64,000 nucleotides of DNA from positions 37,261,106 through 37,325,105 of the forward strand of contig NC_089789.1 in NCBI RefSeq assembly GCF_040412425.1, given 5' to 3'. This DNA comes from Macrobrachium rosenbergii (lineage: Eukaryota; Arthropoda; Malacostraca; Decapoda; Palaemonidae). Position 1 is the stretch's first letter; every line of letters begins with the position of its first letter. Below, one piece after another: positions 36,502-49,610 of this stretch. The position numbers and the translations under genes are program-made. A model generated the notes under the pieces. That model made no database searches. It was not told the DNA's origin and saw only the letters and a program-made list of their open reading frames with translations.

Positions 36502-36665
36502 AAGTTTGTCATTCAATACAATTAAGGATGTGTATGTATGTGATTCATATTTTATTTGTTCTTCTGTAAAGATTTTGACAGGAGTGTTATTGAAGTCTTT
36601 TACTACTTAGATTTATTGCTCTTTTTATGAATGGGAGCTGGTGGATGCCGGAAAATTCATCGGTG

Positions 36666-36671
36666 AATAAA
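36666..36671 (+). terminator. Candidate GID4 polyadenylation signal AATAAA
   Basis: First canonical AATAAA after the GID4 stop, 165 bases downstream, so the implied 3' UTR would be short. A near-duplicate of about 27 bases containing GGTGGATGC lies on either side of it. No transcript evidence is available; later AT-rich hexamers could be used instead. Confidence 0.45.
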
Positions 36672-39404
36672 ACAAGTTAGGTGGATGCAGGAATATTCAT
36701 CTATGAAAATATTTAAAAGAACACTCAAAACGGTTTATTTGTGCACATAGACTACACCTGTGATTCTTACAATGGACAATGGGATGGACGTACATTGCCT
36801 TGAAGGACTTATACTTAGCAGATGCTTGCTTTTGACAATATTTGTCACAGGCAGCATATCTTTTATACAGATATATTGGGGTACTGATGACATGATTAGC
36901 ATTTAATGAAATGACACTGCCACGGTACATTTCTGTTCAATGTACTCAGATTGGCTGGATCCTCATGCAGCTGAATTTTTGGGTCCTTGTTTAAGTCTCT
37001 TCATTAGAGTGCATAACTTTAGCTTATTTTATGTCCTAAACTGGTGAAGGCGATGTAGAATTGTGTTGCCAAAAGATTTGTATAAAAAAAAAAATTATTC
37101 TGCATTATGGTTGTTGGCAAGTATGTTGTCTTGTATATAATTTATGAAAAGGTCCGTAGAAAATATTCTGTGTAAAAATGCTTACAGACATTATCATTCT
37201 GTAGAATAATCATGGGTAATCCAAGATGAGTTTATTCATTTTTTGTATATAAAAGTAAAAAATGCAATTATACAATATCACTAAACTAAATTAAATTTTG
37301 CAAAGTATATAGATACAGTATATAACAGTAGCATTACTTTAGGAAAAACTAGGAAGTTTCCGGGAACAAAAAATTATTACATGATATTGAAATTGCTTTT
37401 TAAATTGTGCACAAGGGCTAGCATCATTTACCAAAAGATGGAAATTGTGACACCTTATGAACTTGAATGAAAGATGTATTCAGTTATCATGGTCTAAATT
37501 TTTTAAAGTGGTTAATGTTAATACGGCTATAGAGATGCTTTTGTTTTTCACCTGGTGAATCTTTTTTTCCGTTCTTAAGAACGAATATGGCTTTGTTCCA
37601 TTTATGTAGTATTCTAGGAGATGTATGAATTACATGTGAAATTCTCGTACTCATAACTGACAAAAATCACACAAGTTGTACCATTTAGTATTGAAATTGG
37701 AGGTACCCATCACCACCTTGACTTTTTTTTGTATGTTGAGTGGATAGTTCTTAATGTTTTGTTTATTGCAATTGTAATTTGGTGTAGTCACAATTGTTGT
37801 GGCAGTTGTAAAGTAATTTACCTCCCTTTGATATTAACACAGAATTTCCGTACAGTTTTCACAAAACATTAAAATCATATGTTGTAGTCATTGTTTTTTC
37901 TCAGATTATATATTAGTGTTGGGTTTCTCTATATTTTCATCTTTATCAGTATCTTTTATATAATCATTGTTTTTTGTGTATTTCTGTATCTGTATTAGCA
38001 GGGTTTCATGAGATATCAGTGTTTTTGAAGTTAATGCTACAATTTATAAGAGAACTACTCCCACTTAATGATGCTCATATATCAGGATTTTACCGGAGAG
38101 AACTTGCTTCCAAAAATTTTTCAGGTAAATCGTAGTGGTTTCGTTAGCATTTGTGAACAAGACAGAAATTTTATTTATCCAAAATTGGTCATGGTATATA
38201 ATAGGGATGAATCACATTGTTAACATATTCCAGTGGCAATTAGTATCATATCCTCCGACTGCAAGATGCAAATTTGAACCTTTCTTCACGTAAACTTGCC
38301 TTTGAAATCGTACTTTCGTACTAAAGCTTTATTTCAGTGAAGAATAAGCTATTATAAAATTGTGTATATATGACAAGAGAAGGGACATATTCATGTAAAG
38401 GGTGCCATCAGAATAGAAATTACTTTCTTATAGAGTTTTCTACAAGTTATATTCAAAGTATGAACAAAGTTCAAGCTTCTTAAATATGAATAAGTTGCCC
38501 AATGTTTCAGAATGAAGTTCATAAGTATATTTCAAAACTTAAAATTTAAGGTTGCCTTTTAAGAATACCTGAACTACTTGCAAGATCACTTTGCAAGATC
38601 ACTTCCGACTCAAAAAGACCCTGTAAGTGTCTTTTGAGAGGAAATAGCATCTCATACCTTATTTCTAAGCCTGGTATCTTAGTCTGATTCACATAAGTCT
38701 GTTGTTAGTAAACTCAGGCAAACGTAAAGGTGATCATAGGATGAGTATTACAGCACCATAACATAACTTGAATCAGTAATTGCTAGAACACATACGCTGA
38801 GAGTACAGTAGAAGGGTATTATTGACACAGAACTGTGACATTATTGTTATTTTTTTCATTATCCAAAATGAGTACAAGTGGGGAAAAGTTTAAAGGACAT
38901 TCATTAGCAAAGCAACCTTCCACAAAATAAAAGGTCCTTATATGCAAAAGAGAGAAGAAAATAGAATCATTAACATAACAGTAAGATTAAAAAACTAAAG
39001 TTGTGGTGGTGACTTTGTAAAGTAGCATTAATGCTGCTATTAAACTATGGAGTGTCCAGTAGTCCTTCACAATCCCATCTCGTGGTGGCCAAGAAGCATA
39101 ACAGTTAATTCAAATTGCAGTGCCTCACCGATCAGCCTAAGCTGTCAGTCAGTATGTATCTTGGTTAAACTTGAGTACACCAACATCAATAACACTGCTA
39201 GGATGAACATTCCATCATTTTGTGGAAGACCATCTCATTGTTTTAAAGTACAAGGACTTGGAAAATTCCAGTACCATGCAACATGATGGACAAACAGAAT
39301 TTGGAAGCTGATGCTTTGCAAAGCAAGTGAAATGCACATGTTCTTTGGGCAAAGGCAGTTGGACACCAGTAATTAGTGACTAGTAAATGTGAAAGGACAT
39401 CAAG
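36672..39404. other. Intergenic downstream of GID4; no gene seen
   Basis: AT-rich unique sequence, with a short direct duplication TTGCAAGATCACTTT near 38578. Short open frames (for example 39047-39286) have no domain. Confidence 0.5.
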
Positions 39405-39672
39405 AATGGAATATAGCATTTAGGCCAAAGGCCAAGCACTGGGACCTATGAGGTCATTCAGCCCTGAAATGGAAATTGACAGTTAAAGGTTTGAAAGGTG
39501 TAACAGGAGGAAAACCTTGCAGTTGCACTATGAATCAAGAGTTTGAGAGGGTGGAAAGGAAGATGAAAGAAAGGGAATATGAACGGAGGTACATAAAAGG
39601 AATGTAAAGGGGGTGTGGCTAGGGGCTGAAGGGATGCTGCAAAGAACCTTAAGTAATACCTACAGTGCACCT
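39405..39672 (+). repeat. Rep-A SINE-like element copy, 3'-truncated
   Basis: Runs from GGAATATAGCATTTAGGCCA and AAGGCCAAGCACTGG to AATACCTACAGTGCACCTC, where homology stops before the terminal CTGACGGCACTAAC block. The minus-strand 70-codon frame inside it is the same artefactual frame as in the copy near 20 kb. Confidence 0.87.
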
Positions 39673-40940
39673 CAATATTTCTGTATGGGGAAGGACATCA
39701 AAGGTACCTAATTATTAGGTGCAAGGCCTACTTCTCCTACTGTTGTGGATTAAGAATCCCTAGAAACAGCTGATAAATTATAACCCATTTTTGCCACACC
39801 CTTCTTGCCTTCGCTAGGTAAGGTTCAGTGGATAGATAAAAGATTTTGATCAGTACTGTACTTGAAGACTATAGTTAGTTTAGAATATTTTAAACTATAT
39901 ATAACTATTGAAGAATTGCCAGTATAACCGAAGTGATATAAGCAAGGAGATTTGGTAGATGATTGAAAATAATGGAATTTTAAAAAACTTAGTTAACGAA
40001 GGTTTTATAGGAAACAATGTTTTAGTGGCACTGTAGTTACAAGCTGTAGTGGGTACATTTTAATCTGATAACAGTGGATTAAAACATCAAACCCACCATT
40101 GGATTGTGGTCTTATTAGATTAAAAAGAGCTCCACACTAATTTTATCCCATCTTCAAGTTGGTAACACTTCTTTTAATCCAATCTTTATTTAGAGAAGTT
40201 GATCAGTACCAACATTTTTTGTTTGAACATCCATACTTCAGCCAACAGCAAAAGTAAAATTCTGGAGATATCAGTTTTTTGGGAATATTGTCAGAATCTT
40301 CCCCACTTTTGTAATCCAGTAATTAGTTTTTCTAAGAAGGCAGTTTATCAAAGACTTAGATTTTATTACCAAAGACATACCCTTCACACCAGCCTTATGA
40401 AAGTCAACTCTATGGATTTGATCCTCTCATTAAGCTACCGGATAATAATCACAATACTTAGTTGTCATGAGCAAATGCATCTCCCTTCAGCTTCTTTCAT
40501 TGTATGATAGTACATAGGTCTCTGAATTAAGGTCTCACCCAAGCTATAAAATGCATCAGTGTCTGGTTGTAATATTTGAGAAAACTCATATCAAACTGGT
40601 TCATAAAAATGCAATAGTTATGTTTTTTATCTCTAAAGGTTTGTTGGTTTGCCTTGGGAAGCTGTAGCTTGAAAATGCAGTCTTTAACAACTTGATTGCT
40701 TTCTTGTATGTTCTTTGAGTTAAGTTTGCTTTTTCAGACCATGGTGGGTTCTTGGCAAACTTTTTCAGACCATGGTGAATTCTCGTATACACTTCTCTGC
40801 CAGCTTTGGGTTTTAGAGAGCAGCATGAGAAAATATCAAGTGGTGGTTGCCAACAGTTTTTGTTTGTACTGTACAAAATTTATTATCAGATGACCACCAC
40901 TTTGATATAGGTTTCTAATGCAGCTAACTAGCAAGTGTGA

Positions 40941-42083
40941 TGCCGCGTCCCCACAGTCGAACTCTGTCTTCAGACTATGTCTTTACCATACAAAGTATGC
41001 AAACTCTGACTGAAACTTCGTCCAAACAGCAGAGCTACAGGACAGGTGGGTTACGGTCTTTAGGTAATCACTAATCAGTCGGCAGCAAGTCGAGGCAGCG
41101 TGTGGTTGTGGTAGTGTAATACGGTTAATGATTTTGACCCTTTTTGAGGATGTGGAATACCTCGAAGGGGCCCTGACCTATATGGTTTAAGTTAGGAATA
41201 TGTTGAATATTAAAAACAACTGATCTGATCTAGTAACTACTCATCAATTATTGTGCACTGTCCTTTTACTATCATTCATAGGTAGAACAAATATATTCAG
41301 TATAAAACTATTTCATGTATTTTCACTAAAGTACTCTATAAAGACTAAACGTGACAATGTAAAAAAAAAAAAAAATATTTGAAGCGAGAGAGAGAGAGAG
41401 ACACACATACCTCAGAGTCAGAATGGTCTTCACCTAAAACCTCCTCAGCAGGGTACCTGCAGGAATGATCAGAAGATTGGTTATTGCTGCTTGGCATATT
41501 CGACACAGACGGTCCTGTAGTGTCGCCGTCATTTAAAAAAGAGAGATAATTAAAACACCATAACTTTGGCACATATATACCATCTGTTCCACTTCCCGAC
41601 TTCTTGGACATTTTCATTTGCCTCATTTCCCTACGGAACTGGTTTCTGAGAGTCTTTATTTTTTCACATCACTTGTCAAAACTTTGAAGCTTTACTGGTA
41701 ATCTTATTTGAAGTTATCTCTTTGAGGGCTGCAGCGCATTGGTTTCTATTCCTATAGGAAACACTTACTTTCCACAGACATTCATTTCAATTAAATTCAA
41801 TAATGTTTCCCGAGACCAATACGTGTTTGAGTTGGACATGATGCACAGTAATAAATCTAAGAAAAAATAAAAAATGTTCTTAACTCAGTCAGGATAGAAA
41901 CAGACTGAAAACTGATTTTGTGTCTGGCAACATCGTCATTTCATATTCAGTCAGAACAAGGGCATTGTTTGTGCCCTCTTTAACAGCAAACACGGACATT
42001 TTGTGTCTTTGTCTGCTTAAATTGCCCATTTACAGACAATGTCTTTGTGTCTGCATACAGAATTCGACCGTGTGGACACGGCA
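40941..42083. mobile_element. PIF/Harbinger-like DNA transposon remnant
   Basis: Terminal inverted repeats of about 35 bp: left begins TGCCGCGTCCCCACAGTCGA; the reverse complement of the right end begins TGCCGTGTCCACACGGTCGA, and both continue into TTCTGT/ACTCTGT and GCAGAC/TTCAGAC. Both ends are flanked by TGA (40938-40940 and 42084-42086), a possible 3-bp target duplication like that of Harbinger elements. Inside, on the minus strand, is a broken MADF-domain gene, the accessory gene type carried by Harbinger transposons. No transposase was recognised in the 1.14 kb, so it is non-autonomous. Confidence 0.75.
41470..41839 (-). pseudogene. Broken MADF-domain gene inside the Harbinger-like element
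   Basis: Read on the minus strand from ATG at 41839: YWSRETLLNLIEMN, then after a frameshift CLWKVSVSYRNRNQCAAALK, then a stop and second frameshift, then KIKTLRNQFRREMRQMKMSK with KSGSGTDGIYVPKLWCFNY and LSFLND. This is the normal order of a MADF DNA-binding domain (WxxE start, L-W, YxxR, KxKxLRxxFRRE, KKSGxGTDxxY, PxLWxFxxLxFL). Two frameshifts and an in-frame stop make it non-functional in one frame. A Ser/Asn/Glu-rich tail follows to about 41420. Confidence 0.8.
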
Positions 42084-42086
42084 TGA

Positions 42087-45000
42087 GGCAGTTACAGAGT
42101 TCATGCATACAGTCTCTTGCCTTGATTGTCAGTTGTATAAGAAAAGCTCGAAGTTTTCTCTGTAATTTCTAGGACAAGTAACAGTATTCTATTGTGACAG
42201 CTTCCTACATCTTGCAGCATTTAAACATGTTTTCCTTCTGATATTATATATATTTGGAAGACATTCTTTATTTTCCCAAGTGTAAAATTTTTGCACTTGT
42301 CTGTTTTTATGTGCACACCAATTCAGTGCCCTTGTGTAGTCCAGTCATAAAGGATGGGAAGTAAGAATTGGGAGGAAAAAAATATTGGGTCCAATTCAGA
42401 AGATAGTTACTGATCTTCCTAATCAAATATCATAGGGTTCAAGAACTGGAAATTGGGGAGAATTCCAAGGAGTGGTTTCAGTGGAAAGGAACCTGTCACG
42501 AAAGTGAACAGTTTAGCAATAAATGATATCCGCAAAGTAAAAGCTGCACTGGATAAACAGGCACATTTTAACCAGCTGCTTGAGATGGGAAGTGACTCTA
42601 CCTACCTGAACAGAATGTTGACTGAAACCATACATTATATGGTGGTGCTGTTGTACTGTAGACTGTTTTATCAGATTTAATGGCATAATGCTGAGCATAT
42701 CAAATTCTATTTGATGGCATAATGTTTTGGTTTCTTTGTTGCATTTTGCCTTTGGTAGCCTGTTAATAGTGTCCTATTTATACTGTATCTTGGTAGGCTG
42801 TTAATAGTGGCCTATTTGTACTTTATCTGACAGCTATGTTACATAGCTGTCCTCTGCAAAATCAGCTTGTTGACTCTTGATAAGCTGCTACTTTTCACAG
42901 TTTGCTTGTTTTGCTTTTCAGACTTGTATTGTGGTATTGTCTTACACATACAGATGTATTGATGTTTCAAAACTATGTCAGTGTATAAGGGCAAACCCTT
43001 AAGATAATTTTTAAGAGGTAAAAGCCTTAACTCAGTGGTCAAAGAGCACTGAACAGTGATAATGATAATTGTACTAACAATAATGACACGTTCCAAAGTT
43101 GTAGGGATGCAGAATTATCCTGTGAAGTCTAAGAGCTAAGAGCATCCAGTGCTCTACTGGCCTGATTTGGTATATCTAAAGGATATATATTGTACTGTAT
43201 AATGCAGTATAGAAATATTCTGCCCTTATGGATTTATATGTGGTCAATTTTCCCCTTTTGTATTATATTTACAGAACTCATGAAACATATTTAAAGAAAA
43301 CATGGAAAACTGAGTGAAATTTTAAGATGCTATTCAGTGGTTCATCTCTTATATGAATGGTCCCAAAATAGGCATAAAAAAATTGACTAAAGCATTTTTG
43401 CAAGCAAAGATTCCAATTAGTGATCCTGTCTCTCACAAGTGAGTTTCATCAAATAAAAACTTGTTTGTAATAACAGGAGTGATATTATTAGATCATTTAA
43501 TCAAATTCATTTTGACTCAGGATATGTATTGCAGTCTGTGCCTTGTGTTCAGTCTCAGACCAGATCCTAAGATAGTATAGTATGTCAATTGAAATTTGGA
43601 ATCTGAATTTGACAAGATTCCCAGTACAGTAGAGTTGAATTTTGGAGTGTTTTTGTGATAAAAATCAGTGTTAATTCTTGAAATAATTTCCTAGGATAAC
43701 TCATGGATCTATTTGACTTTCTGACCAAACTGCATTCTCTTATGGTGCAATTGTACACCAGACATCAAGTAAAATAATGATAAAAATTCATGGGTCATAT
43801 TAGTTAATTGGGGCAGCAGAATTTTTTTCCAACTCATTTGGGATGGCATTAGTTTTTATTCACCATTTGTATGTTTGAAATTCACAATTTAAGGTATGGA
43901 TTGTCCTGTTAAATTAATGTTATGTAAATTATGTGAATTGTAATATTATTTGCATTTTGGGATTTTCTTGTGATTCATTTATACTCATTATATATATGTT
44001 GACAGTGTTTGTATTGGTACTTTTGATGTTTAAAAATTTGGTTCAAAGGGTTCATGAAGTTTGGTATAGTGGTGATTACATATTCATAATATGGGTGTGA
44101 CATGTGCAGTTTGTTGTCTCATTTTGGTGATGTCACATAAAGGATTGTTGCATTTAGTTCAGCTCTTAGCTCTAACAATTTCTTCCCCACTTTAAAGTGT
44201 GATGCAGAGTGTATTAGTAGCAGATTTGTTTTAGAAACTACAATACCAAATTAGTTCAGTTAGTTTAAGGTGAAAGTTCATTCAACATTTATTATGGTGT
44301 TGGATACAGTAGGGTGATTAGTTAATTTGTTAGTTATGAATTGTTATTTTTTTATGAACAAGGAATAATAATTAGTTTGATAAAGTTTAGTTTTGGCAAA
44401 ATGTATTGAGGTTGTATTCAGAATTTAATAAGGAAGTTATTAGTAAGCTACATTAGTAATGGGGCAAATAGTATCTTCACCAGCATTTCCATGGTCAGTA
44501 ATTTTTTTTTTATCTTAGTTATCGTATTCAAAACATTTTTAGGAAGCATAGCTGCTGTTGAAGATAAAAGTTATAAACATGATTACATATTTTAGACATA
44601 AATTGTAAAGTATTGTAGTTATACATTTAACTACTGTTATGAAATTCTGGCATATTTCATTTACACAAAATGGTTCTTCATACTTGTGTGAACCAGCTGA
44701 TGAACTGTAGCATCTTGCATTTTTGTAATGACACAGATACGAAGTTTTAGAATATTGTATCGAACTAACTTTCATTATAAGCCTAGAGTATTTCTGGAAG
44801 AACCCATAAACTTTAGGTGACGGCATACCAATGCTGTAAGCTCTCTTGTCTTGATTGTGATGATGATATGAACTCTAAGCCTCTGCACATGAAAGGTGCT
44901 TGTTGCCTGCAGTTCTTGTAATTGGAGTTTAAGAAAGTAATTTTAGGAAATTGCTGTTTGATGCCAATTAACATGAATTATGGTAATGTCATTATTGTGA

Positions 45001-45610
45001 TGTGTAGTTCTAAAGTTTTGTTTTCCGGTGGAATACTTCTGGTTGTACAAGTTTATTAGTATCACAAGTTCGCTTTATTATAGGTTGTTAACCTAGAATT
45101 TGTCTACCCAGAGATTACTGAGAACTTTATAAGATCCTTTGGAACGTCACCAAAAAGTAGGTAACAGGACCATGGCTGTAGGATTATTACATCAGGCTAC
45201 AGGTATGGTTGGCAGAGAAGGCTGGTACCTTCTATTTTTCATGTGAGGGTAACCTGTTGCACTCCCATTTACATCCATCTAGTTCAGTCCTCTAAAGTTT
45301 CTTTTTATGGAATGTGTTATCTCTCTGGTGTACATGTGATGGGATTGCTAGTAAAGTTGTATTGATGCATTTCATGAAACATCTTTGGAAATGTTATTAA
45401 CAGTTTTAGAAAACTGGAATGTTTTATTTTTATGCTGGTCTCGAATATTCTATGAATATTCAGTGAGCTGTAGAAATTTGCCAGAGCTAATTCTAGTTGT
45501 TTTGGAAATCATAAAACCAGATCTTTAAATATGGTTTTATTGTCCTTTCACTGTAATTTTAATGTGGTTGCACAAGAAGCAGGTTACTGTATGAAAGCTA
45601 TTATTGTCAG
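42087..45610. other. Intergenic; no gene seen
   Basis: AT-rich unique sequence. Open frames of 60-95 codons (for example 42453-42680 and 44539-44826) show no domain or splice context. Confidence 0.5.
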
Positions 45611-45701
45611 TTAAGAGAAAACTGAAGTTCAAATCCCAATTATAAGTGATGGGTTAATAACTACTATGTGGCAAGTAAGATCACCCCTGAGCAGTGGATC
45701 C
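45611..45701 (+). repeat. ~90-bp direct repeat, copy 1
   Basis: TTAAGAGAAAACTGAAGTTC, AAATC-CAA-TATA-GTGATG-GTTAATAACT, CTATGTG-CAA-TAAGAT, and CACCCCTGAGC. It recurs about 1.03 kb downstream with roughly 10 differences. Confidence 0.8.
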
Positions 45702-46049
45702 TCCCATTTCACGTGGAACTTGTCTTCTTTGCTTGCTCAAGAGGTACAGTACATAGGAACCTTTACAGAGCTCTTATCACCAAATTTTCCCATTCCCATT
45801 TGTCATAATAAGTATTCATCTTTTACAGCAAAGCTCAAAAGGATGGTTGTCGTTTATTTATATTTTTTAAAAACTGCAAAAGGAACAGCTGAATGCTTCT
45901 GTTAATTTTGTGCAGGCATTAAGAGTTGCATAATTCTAGACAAATGTGAAAATACAACGTAAATATTCGAACAGTGGTAGGAAAGAGTAGGGAGATGGTG
46001 CCAATAAGGTGTGTGAATTTGTAGTCAGTATAAAGGAAGAGGAAAGAAT

Positions 46050-47480
46050 ATTAGGATTTACAGAATTGTAAATCAAGTAAATTGGAGTTGATGTAATGGT
46101 CCAAGATGAAATGACTGAAGATTCGATATAGGTGTGACAAGTACATAAAAGGATAATGAAGATTGCTAGAAAAGAAGGCAATGCATGTACTTTGTAACAT
46201 CTGGAAAGGTACATGCAGAGAGACATAGATTGTGGCATACAAAGAGCAATTGAAAAGAACCCTTGTGCTCTGGAGAGAAGTCTGGTGGCAAAGGCAAAGA
46301 GGGTATGGGATGACTGAAATCAGAATCTGAACAAAGCAGAAGGAGAATGATATTGACAGCACAGTGGATGAGGGGAAAAAAAGAATATGGAAATGGGTAA
46401 AGTATATTAAAAATGAGAAATGTCGAGATGAAAGGAATAATTCAAAAATTGCTGGTACACATTATGGAAATATTGGACAGTCTAGAGGAAAGTGCACAGA
46501 CATCAAATATTTGATTCAACAAATGTATGTTGGGTGTCATGACACTAAAATCAAGAGATTGCGTTTGTAACAAGAACCACCATGAAGAAAAGTGTTCATA
46601 TTTGTATGGAGGAATTTAAAGTTAGTATCTATTAATGAGTCGTTTAAGAGAAAACTGAAGTTCAAATCTCAACTATAGATAAGTGATGCGTTAATAACTG
46701 CTATGTGACAAATAAGATTACCCCTGAGCGGGAGAGAGGCACAAGGAGTGCAGAAAGCCATGTAACAACAGAATTAGTGGAAAAGGTAAAAACCAACCTT
46801 AAGTTGACTAGAAAGGAAGTAAAGGAGAAAGGCCAGTTGAAAAAGCAGGTGCTGTGGAAGAAGTTTACGGGTGAATGGAAGACTTGTGTATCAAATGTTA
46901 CAGAAGTTGCATAGGATTGTAACATGAATGCAGCAGGAAATGTTGAATTTTTTAAATGCATAAGAGGCCATTGTGCAAATAGGAGGACTACATTATGGTG
47001 GAATGGGTCTTGTTTTGAGTAGGATACTACTGTAGATATTAGATTATGAGGGCAATTAGAGTAATAGTATCCAGGAATATGCTTACTGCTAACTAAAATT
47101 ATCCAATTAGTGAACAGCAAACATTTATGTACACAGTCTAAGACATGCACTTTTTGTGGTGCAGAGACATGGCTGCTTACAAATGAAAGAGAAATTTAAG
47201 TTTGACTAAAAAATGCTGAAATTCATTGCTAGTTTATATTGGGAAAATCTGTATTATTAATGTTTGGTTGATAAACAGCCAAATCTCAAGATTCAGAAGC
47301 TTTGGGCATGTGATGAGAAGGAATCAGTCTTTGAGATAAGTATACGAAGTATAGTAATGAGTTTAGAAACAGTGGCCTGTGAAAATGGTAATATGATTGT
47401 GGAAAAATGTTATAAAAAGAAAAAACGAAGTAAAGACATGATTGATGATACAATGGGGATACTATACAGTAATGTATAAA
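46050..47480 (+). pseudogene. Unrecognised decayed Lys-rich coding stretch
   Basis: A chain of plus-strand open segments broken by stops and frame changes: Glu/Asp-rich near 46085-46130, IARKEGNA and ERYMQRDIDCGIQRAIEK near 46160-46255, WKWVKYIKNEKCRDERN near 46390-46440, then a Lys-rich segment 46705-46914 (TRKEVKEKGQLKKQVLW, then WKKFTGEWKTCVSNV), a stop, and NMNAAGNVEFFKCIRGHCAN. A last segment spans 47264-47479. The composition and persistence of charged, non-repetitive peptide suggest an old coding region of a mobile element or lost gene. I do not recognise the family. Confidence 0.35.
46644..46729 (+). repeat. ~90-bp direct repeat, copy 2
   Basis: Second copy of the repeat at 45611; same orientation and same order of landmarks. 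Confidence 0.8.
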
Positions 47481-48431
47481 TGGATGATTGATCAATGTAA
47501 TGCTGCAATTTGCATAAAATACAGAAATGCTTAAGTGGATGACTAATGTACTTTCGCTGTCTGGGACTCTGACTTACCCAGTGTGTTCCTTACAGCCTAA
47601 ATTGAAGTAAGTTTGCTTCAACAGTAAACTTTCAGTTCTCTGTAGAAAAAAAAAAAACAATAGTTGTCAAGTTTTATCGTTATATCAGGTGGAAAAAATG
47701 ATGAAACTGAAATGAACAGTAGAAATATGTTCCCAAATTACCCAAGTTATGAAATTCTTGTGCTTATTAACACTCATTAAATCTGGAAAGCCTAGGTTAC
47801 ATACATTAAAAGTACAACTGCTTTCAATCTAATAAAGTAATATGAGGTGCTGATGGTTTAATCCTGTTAAAGTGTACAGAAATTGCTAAATACAGAAGTA
47901 TGATGGTAAATGGGTGTATCCCAATCACTATGAGGCTCAGAATCTGCACCTTGAAACTAGGTAAACCACTCCCTTTTATGCCATGATCTGGTAACAGCAT
48001 GAAGTGCAATAAAGAAAGAGGCAAGTAATGCAAAAGATGAAGAGTTGTGTGATCAAAGATTTAAAGATTTACTATACACAATCATACTCGTTGGTCTCAA
48101 GTATTGATAAGGGACAGTTGGACTCTGTTTGTCATACTATTTCTTCCAATATTGGAACACTTCATTAGAATATGTGTAAAGTATAAGTATGTAACTGTAC
48201 TGCAATGTGTTTTAAAAATTTACTCGTGTACAAGCATCGTTAACAAGACTTGAACATTAAGATGTAAAGGTTCATATCAAACCAAATTCAGAAATTATAA
48301 AGGGGACTAATATCATCACCAAATACAGTACAGTAGTACGCACCTGTTTTAACAGAATAGCAAAAAAAAAAAAAAAAAAATAGCATATACTGGATGTACA
48401 GAAACCCAGTTAAGTGGAAACAAAGATAAAC
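47481..48431. other. No feature seen
   Basis: AT-rich unique sequence with an A-run at 48362-48380. Confidence 0.5.
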
Positions 48432-48500
48432 CCCGTAGGGGTTAGTGCCGTCAGTGCACCTGTAGGCATTACTTAAGGTTCTTTGCAGCGTGCCTAAGTG
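48432..48500 (-). repeat. Rep-A SINE-like fragment, minus orientation
   Basis: Plus strand reads CCCCGTAGGGGTTAGTGCCG, TCAGTGCACC and TTACTTAAGGTTCTTTGCAG, the reverse complement of the Rep-A 3' end. It is the only one of the eight copies in this orientation. Confidence 0.85.
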
Positions 48501-48611
48501 TCTAATGCTGTGTAAATATACTACGCAAGGGCTTTATCCTTCATTCAGCAGCTAAGAGAAAAATATGGCATTGATTATTGTTTACATTAGGAGCCACAGC
48601 TTATAGAACAT

Positions 48612-48751
<140 letters not shown>

Positions 48752-48829
48752 TTTATATTTTTTTTTTTTTGTGTGTTCAGAAAACGAGGTGGCAGTGGCT
48801 AACCTTACGATGTAACTTTGAATTGAAGT

Positions 48830-49400
48830 AAATATGGACACGAATGCTTTTATTATTGTACATTTTGTATATTCATTCTTTCTTTAATTGGTATCGTACA
48901 ATATTATAAGCGTTCATGCCCATATTTACTTTAAAGTTAGATCATAAAGTTAGTCACTACCACTTCGTTTTCTGAACTGAAAACCAGTTTTATACTTTTT
49001 TTCTTATCGCGCGATAAGCTGTCAAGGTCGAGCAACAGGTAGTTACGTATTAAAGTCAAATTGCGATCTTGAAGTCTCTTCTTGCAATGGAGACATTGTA
49101 GTTATGTATTAAAGTTAAATTACAATCTTAAATTCTGTCTTCTCGCAATGGAGACATTGCATTCTTCGCTTTTGATATATTATAAACCATAAAGTATATT
49201 GCTGTTAAAAATTGAATACGAGAGAGACGTAGTCATGTATTAAAATTGCATTACAATCTTTAATTCTGGTTTCTTGGAATGGAGATAATTTTCTGTTGTG
49301 TTACGCGTCGTTTTTAGAATCGATTACGAGATGATAAAAATATTTATCCGTTACACAATAATAAAAGGAGAATTTTAGACCGCATAGAACGCTCCCTGAC
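48830..49400. other. Upstream of DERA; three diverged ~75-bp repeats
   Basis: At about 49040-49115, 49095-49165 and 49230-49290 the sequence repeats the order GTA-T-ATGTATTAAA, TTACAATCTT, AATTCT-TCTTC and GCAATGGAGA, with gaps. This is a degenerate tandem arrangement of unknown origin. No gene seen. Confidence 0.5.
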
Positions 49401-49441
49401 AACATCCCCTGCGGAACCGCACCCACTTTGCCGAGGTTGTG

Positions 49442-49476
49442 ATTGGTCAGCTCCATTGGTCCTGTGTTTTCATTGG
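49442..49476 (+). promoter_or_regulatory. Cluster of three inverted CCAAT boxes upstream of DERA
   Basis: ATTGG (reverse of CCAAT) occurs at 49442-49446, 49455-49459 and 49472-49476, spaced 13 and 17 bases, in a locally GC-richer stretch. It ends about 135 bases before the DERA ATG. Clustered CCAAT boxes are the usual binding sites of NF-Y in TATA-less housekeeping promoters. No TATA box is visible. Confidence 0.6.
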
Positions 49477-49610
49477 CTGGACAGGCTTCAAAGGTGCTGG
49501 ACAGCCTAAGGACCTTGAAATTGATTAAGTCGCTCTTCTGCTCATTTGCTGTTCTCATCGCTCAGCCTCCATTATCACGGCAACCACCACCCGCTGACGA
49601 TTATACAACT

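Noticed and set aside
42453..42680. 75-codon Lys-rich ORF
   Set aside because: No domain recognised, no exon borders, single isolated frame in AT-rich intergenic sequence.
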